DNA of 64,000 nucleotides. Source: an uncultured Desulfobulbaceae bacterium (GTDB taxonomy: Bacteria > Desulfobacterota > Desulfobulbia > Desulfobulbales > Desulfobulbaceae). The position numbers and the translations under genes were made by a program. The notes under the pieces were generated by a model that did not search any database, had not been told where the DNA came from, and saw only the letters and a list, made by a program, of their open reading frames with translations. This document shows, piece after piece, positions 9,954 to 18,300 of this stretch. The number at the start of each line of letters is the position of its first letter. Position 1 is the stretch's first letter. The stretch lies in contig CAMYLK010000003.1 in assembly GCA_947259225.1 (NCBI GenBank), forward strand, positions 124,001 to 188,000. Direction: 5' to 3'.

Positions 9954-10958
9954 TTGAAACCGTCAATATTGCAGAATAATGTTATCAGGGAACTTGATTT
10001 TCCCGATAATGCTGCAGCACAGGTCCTATTTGGCGACCTGAATAAAAATCTCCAAACCGTCGGGCAGGCCACGGGTGTAACAATAAAAGCCCGTGGCCAT
10101 CTTGTCCAGATAAACGGAAAAGTCCATGCTGTCGACCTGGCTGCTTCTCTCTTTGAACAGCTCTATGAACTCATCACAAAAGGATATCCTATTTATTCCC
10201 AGGATATAGCCTTCGGCCTTAAAATCCTTGAATCATCTCCCAAGGCACAACTGGAAAATATCTTTCTGGACAAGGTATACATCACCTCCAGAAACCGGGT
10301 GATTTCTCCCAAAAGTGTAAACCAGAAACATTACATCGATGCTATTCGTAAAAATGATATCGTTTTCGGTATAGGGCCTGCAGGAACGGGCAAGACATAC
10401 CTGGCGGTAGCAATGGCTGTTTCTGCCCTGTCAAGTGACGGGGTCCGTTCCATCATCCTGACCCGGCCTGCTGTTGAGGCGGGAGAAAAACTTGGATTTT
10501 TGCCAGGAGATATGGCCCAGAAAGTCGATCCCTACCTGCGTCCTTTGACTGACGCTCTCAACGATATGCTGGGGCAGGATAGATCCCAGGAACTTATCGA
10601 ACGGGGAATCATAGAAATCGCGCCTTTGGCCTTCATGAGAGGCCGGACTCTGAATAATGCCTTTGTTATTCTCGACGAGGCCCAGAATACAACCCGGGAA
10701 CAGATGAAAATGTTCCTCACCAGGATTGGTTTTGATTCCCGTGCAGTTGTTACAGGAGACATTACGCAAATAGATCTGCCGGGATCAACACAATCTGGAC
10801 TGGTTGAGGCACAACACCTGCTCAAGGATATCAAAGGAATTCATTTCAGCCATTTCTCAAAATCGGATGTGGTCCGTCACCCTCTTGTCCAGGAAATAAT
10901 TAGGGCCTACGAGGAGCAACCCGGCAAACGAAAACGTTCAGTCTCAAAAAAATCCTGA
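9954..10958 (+). CDS. phoH: PhoH family ATPase
   Basis: This 334-residue cytosolic P-loop protein belongs to the PhoH/YbeZ group. An N-terminal domain of about 110 residues is followed by the Walker A box GPAGTGKT near residue 142 and Walker B VILDEAQN near 240, then VTGDITQIDLP. PhoH proteins are predicted RNA-binding ATPases or helicases that partner YbeY in rRNA processing, which fits the ybeY-pdxJ gene 20 bp downstream. Translation appears to start at TTG 9954; there is no better ATG before the conserved region. The upstream selenoprotein gene ends 15 bp before. Confidence 0.92.
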   Translation: MKPSILQNNVIRELDFPDNAAAQVLFGDLNKNLQTVGQATGVTIKARGHLVQINGKVHAVDLAASLFEQLYELITKGYPIYSQDIAFGLKILESSPKAQLENIFLDKVYITSRNRVISPKSVNQKHYIDAIRKNDIVFGIGPAGTGKTYLAVAMAVSALSSDGVRSIILTRPAVEAGEKLGFLPGDMAQKVDPYLRPLTDALNDMLGQDRSQELIERGIIEIAPLAFMRGRTLNNAFVILDEAQNTTREQMKMFLTRIGFDSRAVVTGDITQIDLPGSTQSGLVEAQHLLKDIKGIHFSHFSKSDVVRHPLVQEIIRAYEEQPGKRKRSVSKKS

Positions 10959-10978
10959 TCGTGATACCTAAGTAAGCA

Positions 10979-12175
10979 ATGGCTCTCAATCTCTTATTTC
11001 AAACTGATACCAGCCCTTACCTTATTGATACAGATCTCATTCGATCAAGGGTTACCCGGCTGATGGATAATCTCTTCATAGAGAATCATCATGTCAGTAT
11101 TGTATTCATGGATGACCGCGACATAGCGTCCTACAACAACCGATACCGAAAGCGGAAAGGACCGACAAACGTCCTCTCTTTTCCCACCGGAGATTATCGG
11201 GGCAGCACCCCTGAAATCACAAATCAGAAAGAACTTGGTGACATACTGATTTCAATTGAAACTGCCGATCGGGAAGCGAAAATTGATAATAAATCCCTCA
11301 ACTACCGGCTGACAGAACTCCTGATCCATGGTTTACTTCACTTGCTTGGATATGACCATGAACAATCTGAAGATGAAGCCCAGCAAATGGGGGATAAAGA
11401 AAAAGAACTCTTCAATAAATTAAATCATTCCGGGAGAGAAAAAATGGTACAGCTTGCCATAAATGTTGACCACGTGGCCACAATCCGGGAGGCCAGAGGT
11501 ATAACCGAACCCGACCCGGTACTTGCTGCAGGTATATGTGAACTGGCCGGAGCTGCCGGAATAGTTGTTCATCTTCGTGAAGACCGGCGCCATATACAGG
11601 ACAGGGACGTCCGCCTTCTTCGCCAGACTGTTAAAACCAAGCTGAACCTTGAGATGGCAACATCAAAAGAAATTATTGATATTGCGCTTGAGGTAAAACC
11701 GGACATGGTTACCCTTGTTCCTGAGAAACGAAAGGAATTGACCACCGAAGGGGGCTTGAACGTCACCACCAACAAAAAAAAGGTTCTGCAAACCATAAAA
11801 AAAATGAACAAGGCCGGCATCCCGGTCAGTCTGTTTATTGACCCTGATGCAAAACAGATCAAAACTGCCAAGGATGTGGGCGCGACCTTTGTCGAACTCC
11901 ATACCGGGAGATACTGTGATGCTGAATCAGAGGAAGATAGAGACCGGGAATTCACTATGATTGAAGAATCCGCAGAAATTGCGTTTAATACCGGGCTCCG
12001 TGTTAATGCCGGTCATGGATTGGACTACCTGACAACATCCAGGATTGCCGCGCTTGAGACCATAGAGGAATTGAGCATCGGGCATGCTATTATAACACGG
12101 TCCGTCTTTGTCGGCCTGGACCAGGCAGTCCGGGAGATGATGGCGCTGATTAAACCTCCCCTTCAAGGGCACTGA
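10979..12175 (+). CDS. ybeY-pdxJ: YbeY endoribonuclease fused in frame to PdxJ pyridoxine 5'-phosphate synthase
   Basis: One continuous 398-codon frame encodes two enzymes. Residues 1 to about 150 are YbeY, the zinc endoribonuclease of 16S rRNA maturation, with ligands in HGLLHLLGYDHE. Residues 156-398 are a full-length PdxJ, starting MVQLAINVDHVATIREARG, which makes pyridoxine 5'-phosphate from 1-deoxyxylulose 5-phosphate and 3-amino-2-oxopropyl phosphate; the HLREDRRHI and VNAGHGLDY motifs are present. No stop separates the two. A GGGAG ribosome site precedes the internal ATG at 11444, so free PdxJ may be made as well as a fusion. The linker of about ten residues (NKLNHSGREK) is short. The 3' end overlaps the convergent K+ channel gene by 26 bp. 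Confidence 0.9.
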   Translation: MALNLLFQTDTSPYLIDTDLIRSRVTRLMDNLFIENHHVSIVFMDDRDIASYNNRYRKRKGPTNVLSFPTGDYRGSTPEITNQKELGDILISIETADREAKIDNKSLNYRLTELLIHGLLHLLGYDHEQSEDEAQQMGDKEKELFNKLNHSGREKMVQLAINVDHVATIREARGITEPDPVLAAGICELAGAAGIVVHLREDRRHIQDRDVRLLRQTVKTKLNLEMATSKEIIDIALEVKPDMVTLVPEKRKELTTEGGLNVTTNKKKVLQTIKKMNKAGIPVSLFIDPDAKQIKTAKDVGATFVELHTGRYCDAESEEDRDREFTMIEESAEIAFNTGLRVNAGHGLDYLTTSRIAALETIEELSIGHAIITRSVFVGLDQAVREMMALIKPPLQGH

Positions 12176-13136
12176 TCTGGTTATGGCCCCCCAGAACGAC
12201 GAGAATATCTCCAACCAGTATGGTGGTATCCGGTCTGGGATTAAAAAGCATCTCCTCCCCTTCCCGTTTAATGGCTACGACAATTATGTCATGTTTCTGC
12301 CTGATACCGGAATCCATGAGTTTCTTGTCCGAAAACGAGGCCTTTTCCGTGACAAGAAGCTCCTCCATGCGCAACCCAAGTTCACCGGCATGCATTGTCA
12401 GGTCAATAAAATCTATGACGGTCGGCCTGACAATGAGCTGCGCCATTCTCCGGGCTCCGATGTAATACGGTGAAATAACCTTTGACGCACCGGCTCGCAA
12501 CAGCTTGGTGTCTGCCCCAGGGGTGCCGCTGGAACGGGCCATTATAAAAAGTGCCGGATTAAGCCCCCTGGCGGTCAGGGTAATAAACACGTTGTCAGCA
12601 TCAGATGATACTACGGCTATTAATCCCAATGCATTTTTAATTCCAGCAGCAAGCAGCATGTCGTCATCAGATGCTTCTCCCAAAAGTTCGTAATACCCTT
12701 CAGCTTCAATATTTTTTATTTCATCCTCGTCATTTTCAATGACCACAAATGGTCGTCCGTTATCCTTGAGGATCTGGCAAATGACCTTTCCAATGCGTCC
12801 ATACCCGCAGACAATGTAATGATCACGTAAATTAGCGACCTTTTTCTTCATCTTTCTCCTCTCAAGAATATTTCGCAAACCACCTTCTACCATTGCTTCC
12901 GCAAACTTTGAAAAGGCGTACAAGACAAGCCCTACTCCAGTAAAAACAAGAAAAACAGTGAAAACTTTTCCCTGGGGATGAAGCGGTACAATGTCACCAT
13001 AGCCTACCGTTGTAATGGTCATTGAGGTGAGATACATACTCTCCCAAAATCCCATGTCTTCGAAGACAATGTAACCAAAACTGCCGCCCAGTACGATGAC
13101 GACAAAAAATATGACAATGAGTATAAGGTTACGCAT
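12150..13136 (-). CDS. potassium channel with RCK (TrkA-N/TrkA-C) domains
   Basis: This 328-residue inner-membrane channel has an outer helix (residues 3-25), the pore with selectivity filter TVGYGD at 43-48, and an inner helix (about 58-80). An RCK/TrkA-N Rossmann domain follows (IVCGYGRIGKVI near 110, with VIENDEDE as the nucleotide-binding acidic end) and then a TrkA-C domain (about 245-328, ending in VGDILVVLGG). This is the MthK/Kch-like two-helix plan, gated by ions or nucleotides at the RCK ring. The 3' end runs 26 bp into the convergent ybeY-pdxJ gene. Confidence 0.92.
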   Translation of the reverse strand: MRNLILIVIFFVVIVLGGSFGYIVFEDMGFWESMYLTSMTITTVGYGDIVPLHPQGKVFTVFLVFTGVGLVLYAFSKFAEAMVEGGLRNILERRKMKKKVANLRDHYIVCGYGRIGKVICQILKDNGRPFVVIENDEDEIKNIEAEGYYELLGEASDDDMLLAAGIKNALGLIAVVSSDADNVFITLTARGLNPALFIMARSSGTPGADTKLLRAGASKVISPYYIGARRMAQLIVRPTVIDFIDLTMHAGELGLRMEELLVTEKASFSDKKLMDSGIRQKHDIIVVAIKREGEEMLFNPRPDTTILVGDILVVLGGHNQISALEGEV

Positions 13137-13298
13137 AAAATATTACGTTAGCGTGAATGAGATTGTGTGAACAATATGCTATATCAGTATAGCACTATAC
13201 GCATGGACCACGCCACTTTTAACATCCTGAAACAGCACATCATTACTTTGTTGGGAATTGACAAAAAAAGGGTCGGAGTGTACATTGCCGCTAATCCT

Positions 13299-13385
13299 GC
13301 CCGGGTGGCGGAACTGGTAGACGCAAGGGACTTAAAATCCCTCGATCGTATGGTCGTGCGAGTTCGATTCTCGCCCCGGGCACCA
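13299..13385 (+). tRNA. tRNA-Leu (anticodon UAA)
   Basis: An 87-base tRNA folds with acceptor stem GCCCGGG/CCCGGGC, discriminator A and an encoded CCA. The D arm is GCGGAACTGGTAGACGC, the anticodon arm GGGACTTAAAATCCC places TAA at positions 34-36, the long variable arm marks the class II tRNA-Leu type, and the T arm is GCGAGTTCGATTCTCGC. Confidence 0.97.
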
Positions 13386-13395
13386 GGTAATATAA

Positions 13396-13429
13396 GGGTT
13401 TAGATCTTCAGGGTCTAAACCCTTTTTTT
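13396..13429 (+). terminator. rho-independent terminator after tRNA-Leu
   Basis: A perfect 9-bp stem (GGGTTTAGA / TCTAAACCC) with a 9-base loop is followed directly by seven T residues, 10 bases after the tRNA CCA end. Confidence 0.93.
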
Positions 13430-13539
13430 CGCTTTTTTAAAAAAAATATTTTACTCTTTATACATAATAGTATGGAAATGCTATAATACACGGAATACGA
13501 ATTGTGAGAATTCTGATTTATTCGTCAACGGAGCCCCCA

Positions 13540-14475
13540 ATGAATACTATAAAAATACTATTTCCTGTCCTTTTTTGTTTGCTGTTAATACCCTTTAACA
13601 CTTTAGGAAGTGAGTGCATAAAAGGGAAATGCACCTTTGGCAAAGGAACGGAAATCTATGAAAATGGTGAGAAATATACCGGCGAATTCAAATTCGGAGC
13701 CAAGGACGGGAAAGGAACCTATACGTTCAAATCCGGCACTGTCTACGTTGGCGAATTCAGTGCGGGTGAAAGACATGGTCAAGGAACCGAAACATACCCG
13801 GACGGGAAGGAGTACATCGGGGAATTCATGTTCGGGAAAAGGGAAGGACAGGGAACCCTTACCTCTCCAAACGGTGAAGAATATGTGGGTGAATTCAAGA
13901 ATGGTTTTCCCAACGGACAGGGAATATTAACTCTCTCCAGTGGTGAAAAATATGAGGGTGAGTTTAATGCAGGAGTACAGGATGGCCAGGGATCATACTT
14001 TTTCAATGACGGTTCTCAATATACCGGACAATGGAAAGATGGCCGGAGGAACGGCCAGGGAACAATGACATATCCTGATAATGAAAAATATATCGGGGAA
14101 TTCAGGGATGGGGTGCAGTACGGACAAGGAACATATGATTTCCAGGACGGCACCCAATATTCGGGAGCATGGAGCGATGGAGAAAGAAATGGATACGGCA
14201 CAGAAACCTACCCTGATGGAAGTACTTATACCGGTGATTTTGTGAATGGACAGAAAAACGGTCAGGGGACAATGACAAATGCTGACGGTTCTGTATATGA
14301 AGGAGCATGGATGGACGGAGTTGGAAACGGTGAGGGAACGATGATATTCCGAGATGGTAAAAAGTACTCAGGCCAATTCCTCAATGGGCAGATAAGCGGT
14401 ATGGGTGTTCTGACCATGCCTGATGGTTCAAAATATAAAGGTAAATTCAAAAATGGAGAATTGGTCTCCAGGTAA
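13540..14475 (+). CDS. secreted MORN-repeat protein
   Basis: This 311-residue protein has a signal peptide (MNTIKILFPVLFCLLLIPF) followed by about twelve MORN repeats of 23 residues, each of the form Y-x-G-E-F-x-x-G-x-x-x-G-x-G-T. MORN arrays form extended beta sheets that bind lipids or proteins; a secreted one may touch the envelope. The repeats cover nearly the whole mature protein, with no added catalytic domain. The start ATG 13540 was chosen for its GGAG site 6-7 bases upstream and immediate signal peptide, over an in-frame GTG at 13504. It is a single-gene unit bounded by terminators on both sides. Confidence 0.88.
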   Translation: MNTIKILFPVLFCLLLIPFNTLGSECIKGKCTFGKGTEIYENGEKYTGEFKFGAKDGKGTYTFKSGTVYVGEFSAGERHGQGTETYPDGKEYIGEFMFGKREGQGTLTSPNGEEYVGEFKNGFPNGQGILTLSSGEKYEGEFNAGVQDGQGSYFFNDGSQYTGQWKDGRRNGQGTMTYPDNEKYIGEFRDGVQYGQGTYDFQDGTQYSGAWSDGERNGYGTETYPDGSTYTGDFVNGQKNGQGTMTNADGSVYEGAWMDGVGNGEGTMIFRDGKKYSGQFLNGQISGMGVLTMPDGSKYKGKFKNGELVSR

Positions 14476-14507
14476 CGATGAATTTCCGTAAAGCTATCAC
14501 ACACAAT

Positions 14508-14535
14508 GCTTCTTGAGTAACCAGAGGCTTTTTTT
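14508..14535 (+). terminator. terminator after the MORN gene
   Basis: A 6-bp stem with one G-U pair (GCTTCT / AGAGGC) and a 9-base loop is followed by seven T residues, 33 bp after the MORN stop. Confidence 0.7.
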
Positions 14536-14625
14536 CACATTTAACCTTACATAATAATGAATTGCTTGAGACCTGTTCCATACCTTTCAGATTTACAGTT
14601 AAAATAAGCAAGAAAAGCAGTTGTA

Positions 14626-15000
14626 ATGCTCTATAGCTACCTGGCGGACCTGGTCGTTCTTATCCACTTTCTTTTCATCGTGTTTGTCATATTAGGAGGG
14701 ACTTTTTCTTTCTACAGCACAAAATGGTTATGGATTCACCTGCCAGCCCTTGTATGGGCTGTTTGCATTGAATTCTTTGGCTGGATATGCCCCCTAACCC
14801 CACTTGAAAATAAATTACGGGCCATTGCAATAAAAGCAGGGTATGAGGGCGGGTTTATCGAACATTATTTCATAGGCATAATTTATCCAGAAGGCTTGAC
14901 GCGGAACATACAGATCATGCTTGGAGTCTTTATTCTTGTCCTTAATCTCATTGTGTATACTGGCATGATCGTCAGATGGAATAAAATTAACAAACATTGA
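14626..15000 (+). CDS. DUF2784 membrane protein
   Basis: This 124-residue inner-membrane protein fits the DUF2784 family, for which no function is known. It has four hydrophobic segments (about residues 5-28, 32-50, 75-90 and 98-118). The family marks LADLVVLIHFLFIVFVILGG at the N-terminus and WICPLTPLENKLR in the middle are present. It stands alone between the MORN gene and the rhodanese/MBL gene, with 182 bp of apparently non-coding DNA after it. Confidence 0.88.
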   Translation: MLYSYLADLVVLIHFLFIVFVILGGTFSFYSTKWLWIHLPALVWAVCIEFFGWICPLTPLENKLRAIAIKAGYEGGFIEHYFIGIIYPEGLTRNIQIMLGVFILVLNLIVYTGMIVRWNKINKH

Positions 15001-15182
15001 CACTCCCTTTGCACTCCTTATAAAATGCCAGTTCGGCGGCGTCCCTCCAACTCTTTCATGAATCATCTCAGTTTTCACTTTTATTTGATGGACACTGTCT
15101 TACCGAACTCATATAATTATTTAAAATATTCAACTCATAATAATCTTTAGTTGAAATAACAGGAAGATGCGGGTTTATCACA

Positions 15183-16334
15183 ATGGCTGTTTTTCTATAT
15201 GATGCTCATGATTTATACAACTGGCTGACGGCAAAAGAAAATATTGTGATTGTAGACGTACGTAACAGTAAGGAATTTGAAAAATTTAGGGTTGAAGCCC
15301 CTTACCCTTTCCGGATGTTCAATATTCCTTATTATGATTTCATGGAATTCGAGGAAGAAAGCATTGGTAAACTTCCAGAGGGAAGCAGGATACGAATTGT
15401 CTGTGCCAAAGAAGCTTCTGCAAACTATGTTGCCGATATCGTACACAAAAACGGATTCGATGATGTCGGTTATCTGCGGGGCGGCATCAACACCTGGGGC
15501 AACCTGCTTGTCCCAAAATTAGTCGCATCTGAAAACTATGAACTCTATCAGTTCATCAGGCCGGGCAAGGCCTCGTGCAGTTACGGCCTTCTTCATGATA
15601 ACGAAATGATGCTTTTTGACCCTTCGCGCAACATCGATTTCTACCTCGCATTTGCAGAAGAAAAAAAATGCAGGATCGTCAAAACATTTGAAACCCACCT
15701 GCAGGCTGACTATATAGCCGGAAGCCGGATTATCTCTGAAAAAACTGGCGCCGAATTTCTAGCCAATGAGGCTGACTTTCTAGCTTCCAAAATTAACTAC
15801 ACGAAACTGGAAAACGGCGGGATATACGATTTCTCATCCGCAGGCCCCTCGGTGAAGGCGCTATTTACGCCCGGTCATACCCCGGGCAGCACCACCTTTG
15901 TTATTGATAACAGGTATATGGTGACCGGAGATACGGTTTTTATCAGGTCCATCGGCCGGCCTGACCTCGGTGGCAAGGCCGTTGAATGGGCTGAAATGCT
16001 CTTTGCCACCATGAACGAAATAAAAAAAATCGATAGATCCAATATAGTGCTGCCCGGACACTATATTAACTGGGATGAAGCTGACCGTAACCTTATCTTT
16101 GCATGTACCCTTGGCGAAGCAATAGAGGGTAACCAGGCGATTTATGATCTTGATACCCCTGAGGAATTTGTTAAATTCATACAGACTCACATGCGTCCTC
16201 AACCGGAAGAATATGCAAAGATACGACTCATCAACGCCAACCTGGAACAGGTTGACGAGGAAGAACAGAACACCCTTGATATAGGGAAAAACGAATGTGC
16301 CGCCTCAGCATATGCCAAAACTCAGGCAGCCTGA
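15183..16334 (+). CDS. rhodanese plus metallo-beta-lactamase-fold protein, degenerate metal motif
   Basis: This 383-residue protein joins an N-terminal rhodanese-like domain (about residues 1-115) to an MBL-fold domain (about 120-330) like ETHE1 persulfide dioxygenases. The rhodanese loop reads IVCAKEASANYVA, with Cys in the active-loop position. In the MBL domain the usual HxHxDH reads THLQADYIAG, so the second and last His are replaced by Gln and Tyr, while TPGHTPGS, VTGDTVF and LPGHY remain. The iron or zinc site is therefore incomplete, and normal persulfide dioxygenase chemistry is doubtful. The domains suggest sulfane-sulfur handling. It is probably co-transcribed with YjbQ 14 bp downstream. 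Confidence 0.88.
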   Translation: MAVFLYDAHDLYNWLTAKENIVIVDVRNSKEFEKFRVEAPYPFRMFNIPYYDFMEFEEESIGKLPEGSRIRIVCAKEASANYVADIVHKNGFDDVGYLRGGINTWGNLLVPKLVASENYELYQFIRPGKASCSYGLLHDNEMMLFDPSRNIDFYLAFAEEKKCRIVKTFETHLQADYIAGSRIISEKTGAEFLANEADFLASKINYTKLENGGIYDFSSAGPSVKALFTPGHTPGSTTFVIDNRYMVTGDTVFIRSIGRPDLGGKAVEWAEMLFATMNEIKKIDRSNIVLPGHYINWDEADRNLIFACTLGEAIEGNQAIYDLDTPEEFVKFIQTHMRPQPEEYAKIRLINANLEQVDEEEQNTLDIGKNECAASAYAKTQAA

Positions 16335-16348
16335 GACAAGCAGTCACT

Positions 16349-16756
16349 ATGCGTCAGATTATTGAAATAAAAACGGACAGCCGTGAGACACTTGTCGATA
16401 TAACTCGAGAAGTCAAATCCATCGTTGCGGCAAGCGATGTTGAAAACGGCCTTGTTTCCGTGTATGCTCAGGGAGCAACCGGAGCGATCATGATCCAGGA
16501 AAATTGGGACGAGTCGGTCCAGACCGATGTGATACATTTGCTGCGACAGATTATTCCACAAGGTGTCTGGGAACATGACAAACAGGACGGCAACGGAGAT
16601 TCCCACCTCAAGGCTGGTCTGGTTGGTCCTTCAGAAACTATCCCGGTCATTAACCGGGAGCTTGGTCTTTCACAGTGGCAGAATATTTTTTTCTGTGAAT
16701 TTGACGGCCCCCGCAGGAAGCGCAATATAGTATGTACAGTTATCACAGATTCCTGA
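16349..16756 (+). CDS. YjbQ/UPF0047 family protein
   Basis: This 135-residue protein matches the YjbQ (UPF0047) family, a small trimeric fold; members show weak thiamine-phosphate synthase activity, and the true role is unsettled. Family marks are NGLVSVYAQGATGAIMIQEN, the conserved WEHDKQDGNGDSHLKAGLVG with its metal-site His and Asp, and QNIFFCEFDGPRRKR near the C-terminus. ATG 16349 lies 14 bp after the MBL gene. Its end overlaps the next gene by 25 bp. Confidence 0.9.
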   Translation: MRQIIEIKTDSRETLVDITREVKSIVAASDVENGLVSVYAQGATGAIMIQENWDESVQTDVIHLLRQIIPQGVWEHDKQDGNGDSHLKAGLVGPSETIPVINRELGLSQWQNIFFCEFDGPRRKRNIVCTVITDS

Positions 16757-17493
16757 TATTTCTCCTTATCCTTGCCTTCTGTGCTGCCCCGACTTTTTCT
16801 CTCGCACAGGAAACTCCGCTAGTGACTGATAAGGTTTTAAACATCATGGACCGGGTGAAACCCGAGGTTAACGCAGAATTGTCAGCAAAGGGCCTGAAGT
16901 CAGGATCAAATGTATTTATACGGATATTTAAACTGCCGGGGGAACTTGAGGTATGGATAGAAGATAACGGGCGATATCGTTTGTTCGAATCATATCCCAT
17001 CTGCAGCTATTCAGGATACCTGGGCCCTAAGCTGAAAGAAGGGGACTGGCAGAGCCCGGAAGGGTTCTACAAGGTCACACCCGGCCAGATGAATCCCCGG
17101 AGCAGTTACCACCTCTCATTCAATATCGGTTATCCGAACGACTATGATAAATTCCTGAAACGCAGCGGGAGCAGCATCATGGTTCACGGCAACTGTTCTT
17201 CAAAAGGTTGTTTTGCCATGAACGATTATCGCATGGAGGAAATTTACACGCTGGCGCACGCAGCCTTTATGAACGGCCAGTTGTCTATCGATGTACACAT
17301 CTTTCCCTTCCACTTAACCAAGGAAAACATGTACAAATATCGATTCTCTCCCTGGATCGGATTCTGGAAAAACCTGCGGGAGGGGTATGATGCTTTTGAA
17401 CGAAGCCGTCAAGTACCGGTCATTACTGCCGATCAAGGTAAATACGTTGTTTCCGGAAAAATTAAAGTAGCCATGTCAGGAAAGAAAAAATAA
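16732..17493 (+). CDS. L,D-transpeptidase (YafK-like)
   Basis: This is a 253-residue exported enzyme. An N-terminal signal peptide (residues 1-26, cleaving after FSLA) precedes a YkuD-type L,D-transpeptidase domain. The catalytic block is VHGNCSSKGCFAM near residue 155, with His and the nucleophilic Cys. The longer form with KVTPGQMNP and FNIGYPNDYD matches YafK (DpaA), which in E. coli cleaves peptidoglycan-Lpp links instead of making crosslinks. It acts in the periplasm on murein. It overlaps yjbQ by 25 bp and converges on the HcpR-like gene. Confidence 0.9.
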   Translation: MYSYHRFLIFLLILAFCAAPTFSLAQETPLVTDKVLNIMDRVKPEVNAELSAKGLKSGSNVFIRIFKLPGELEVWIEDNGRYRLFESYPICSYSGYLGPKLKEGDWQSPEGFYKVTPGQMNPRSSYHLSFNIGYPNDYDKFLKRSGSSIMVHGNCSSKGCFAMNDYRMEEIYTLAHAAFMNGQLSIDVHIFPFHLTKENMYKYRFSPWIGFWKNLREGYDAFERSRQVPVITADQGKYVVSGKIKVAMSGKKK

Positions 17494-17500
17494 CAATCCT

Positions 17501-18169
17501 TTATTCTTTCTCCCTTAATCTGTCTATATCATCAATATAAATTGTCCGGCCATCTACCCGGATGAGTCCCTCCTCCGTCATTTTGGCAAAAATCCTGGAA
17601 AGCGTTTCCGGTATAGTACCCAGCAGGCTGGCAAGCTGACCCTTCGGAATGTCCAAGGTAACTTGTGATGACGACCCCTGCTCTTCCGCAAGGTAGATAA
17701 GGTGGGCGGCAAGTCGGCCGGGGACCTCTTTCAGGGAAAGATTTTCTATCTGCGTCGCAAAACGACGAAGGCGCAGGGACAGCATGGCGAGCATGTTCAT
17801 AGCAAGGGAGGGATTGCTCGTGACGAGGGCAACAAATTCTTTGCGTGGAAAAAAAAGGAGACTTGACTTTACAAGTGCTAAGGCATTTGCCGGAAATGGC
17901 TGACCATGAAAAACAGGAACTTCACCAAAGGGCTCTCCCGGACCGAAAATATGCAGGATCTGCTCTTTTCCCTCAAACGACATTTTATATATTTTTACCC
18001 GTCCGTCCAAAACCATGTAGAATCCATTTGCCTCGTCCCCTTCAAAAAATATGGACTCTCCGCGCTTAAAAGTTTTGGCTAGAGCAATATCTGCCACTTT
18101 GTTAAGTTGTTCCTCTAAGAGTCCTGCAAACAGAACGCTTTGTGCAATAATTTCCTTGTTATTTTCCAT
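17501..18169 (-). CDS. Crp/Fnr-family regulator, HcpR-like
   Basis: This 222-residue transcription factor has a cyclic-nucleotide-binding-type sensor fold (residues about 10-125, with FFEGDEANGFYMVLDGRVKIY) and a Crp-type winged HTH (about 150-215, with LASLLGTIPETLSRIFAKM as the recognition helix). It lacks the N-terminal Fe-S cysteines of Fnr. It is divergent from hcp, and a perfect TTTGACC-TA-GGTCAAA palindrome lies between them, which matches the HcpR target of sulfate reducers. I infer that it activates hcp under nitrosative stress; its sensor ligand, possibly haem and NO, is not visible from the sequence. Confidence 0.88.
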   Translation of the reverse strand: MENNKEIIAQSVLFAGLLEEQLNKVADIALAKTFKRGESIFFEGDEANGFYMVLDGRVKIYKMSFEGKEQILHIFGPGEPFGEVPVFHGQPFPANALALVKSSLLFFPRKEFVALVTSNPSLAMNMLAMLSLRLRRFATQIENLSLKEVPGRLAAHLIYLAEEQGSSSQVTLDIPKGQLASLLGTIPETLSRIFAKMTEEGLIRVDGRTIYIDDIDRLREKE

Positions 18170-18191
18170 CTTTTATAAATAAAAAATCAAT

Positions 18192-18207
18192 TTTGACCTA
18201 GGTCAAA
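18192..18207. promoter_or_regulatory. HcpR-type operator palindrome
   Basis: A perfect 16-bp palindrome, TTTGACCTAGGTCAAA, sits between the divergent regulator gene (start 18169) and hcp (start 18301). It fits the known HcpR consensus TTGAC-n4-GTCAA. It is 23 bp from the regulator start, so it may also serve autoregulation. Confidence 0.85.
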
Positions 18208-18300
18208 GGAAATGGATATGAATCTGGTATGATAAAAGCATAATACGGAATAATTGTTAACGCGATCATAAAAACACAAATCAAACAAGGGAGTAAAATT

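Noticed and set aside
13167-13403. A 78-codon frame covering tRNA-Leu, with the peptide VAELVDARDLKSLDR
   Set aside because: This is the usual false translation of a tRNA-Leu gene on its own strand; it has no ribosome site and its end is the tRNA and terminator.
13620-14470. A periodic DNA pattern of about 69 bases, as in a repeat array
   Set aside because: The period is codon-based and comes from the MORN repeats of a coding gene; there are no constant repeats with unique spacers as in CRISPR.
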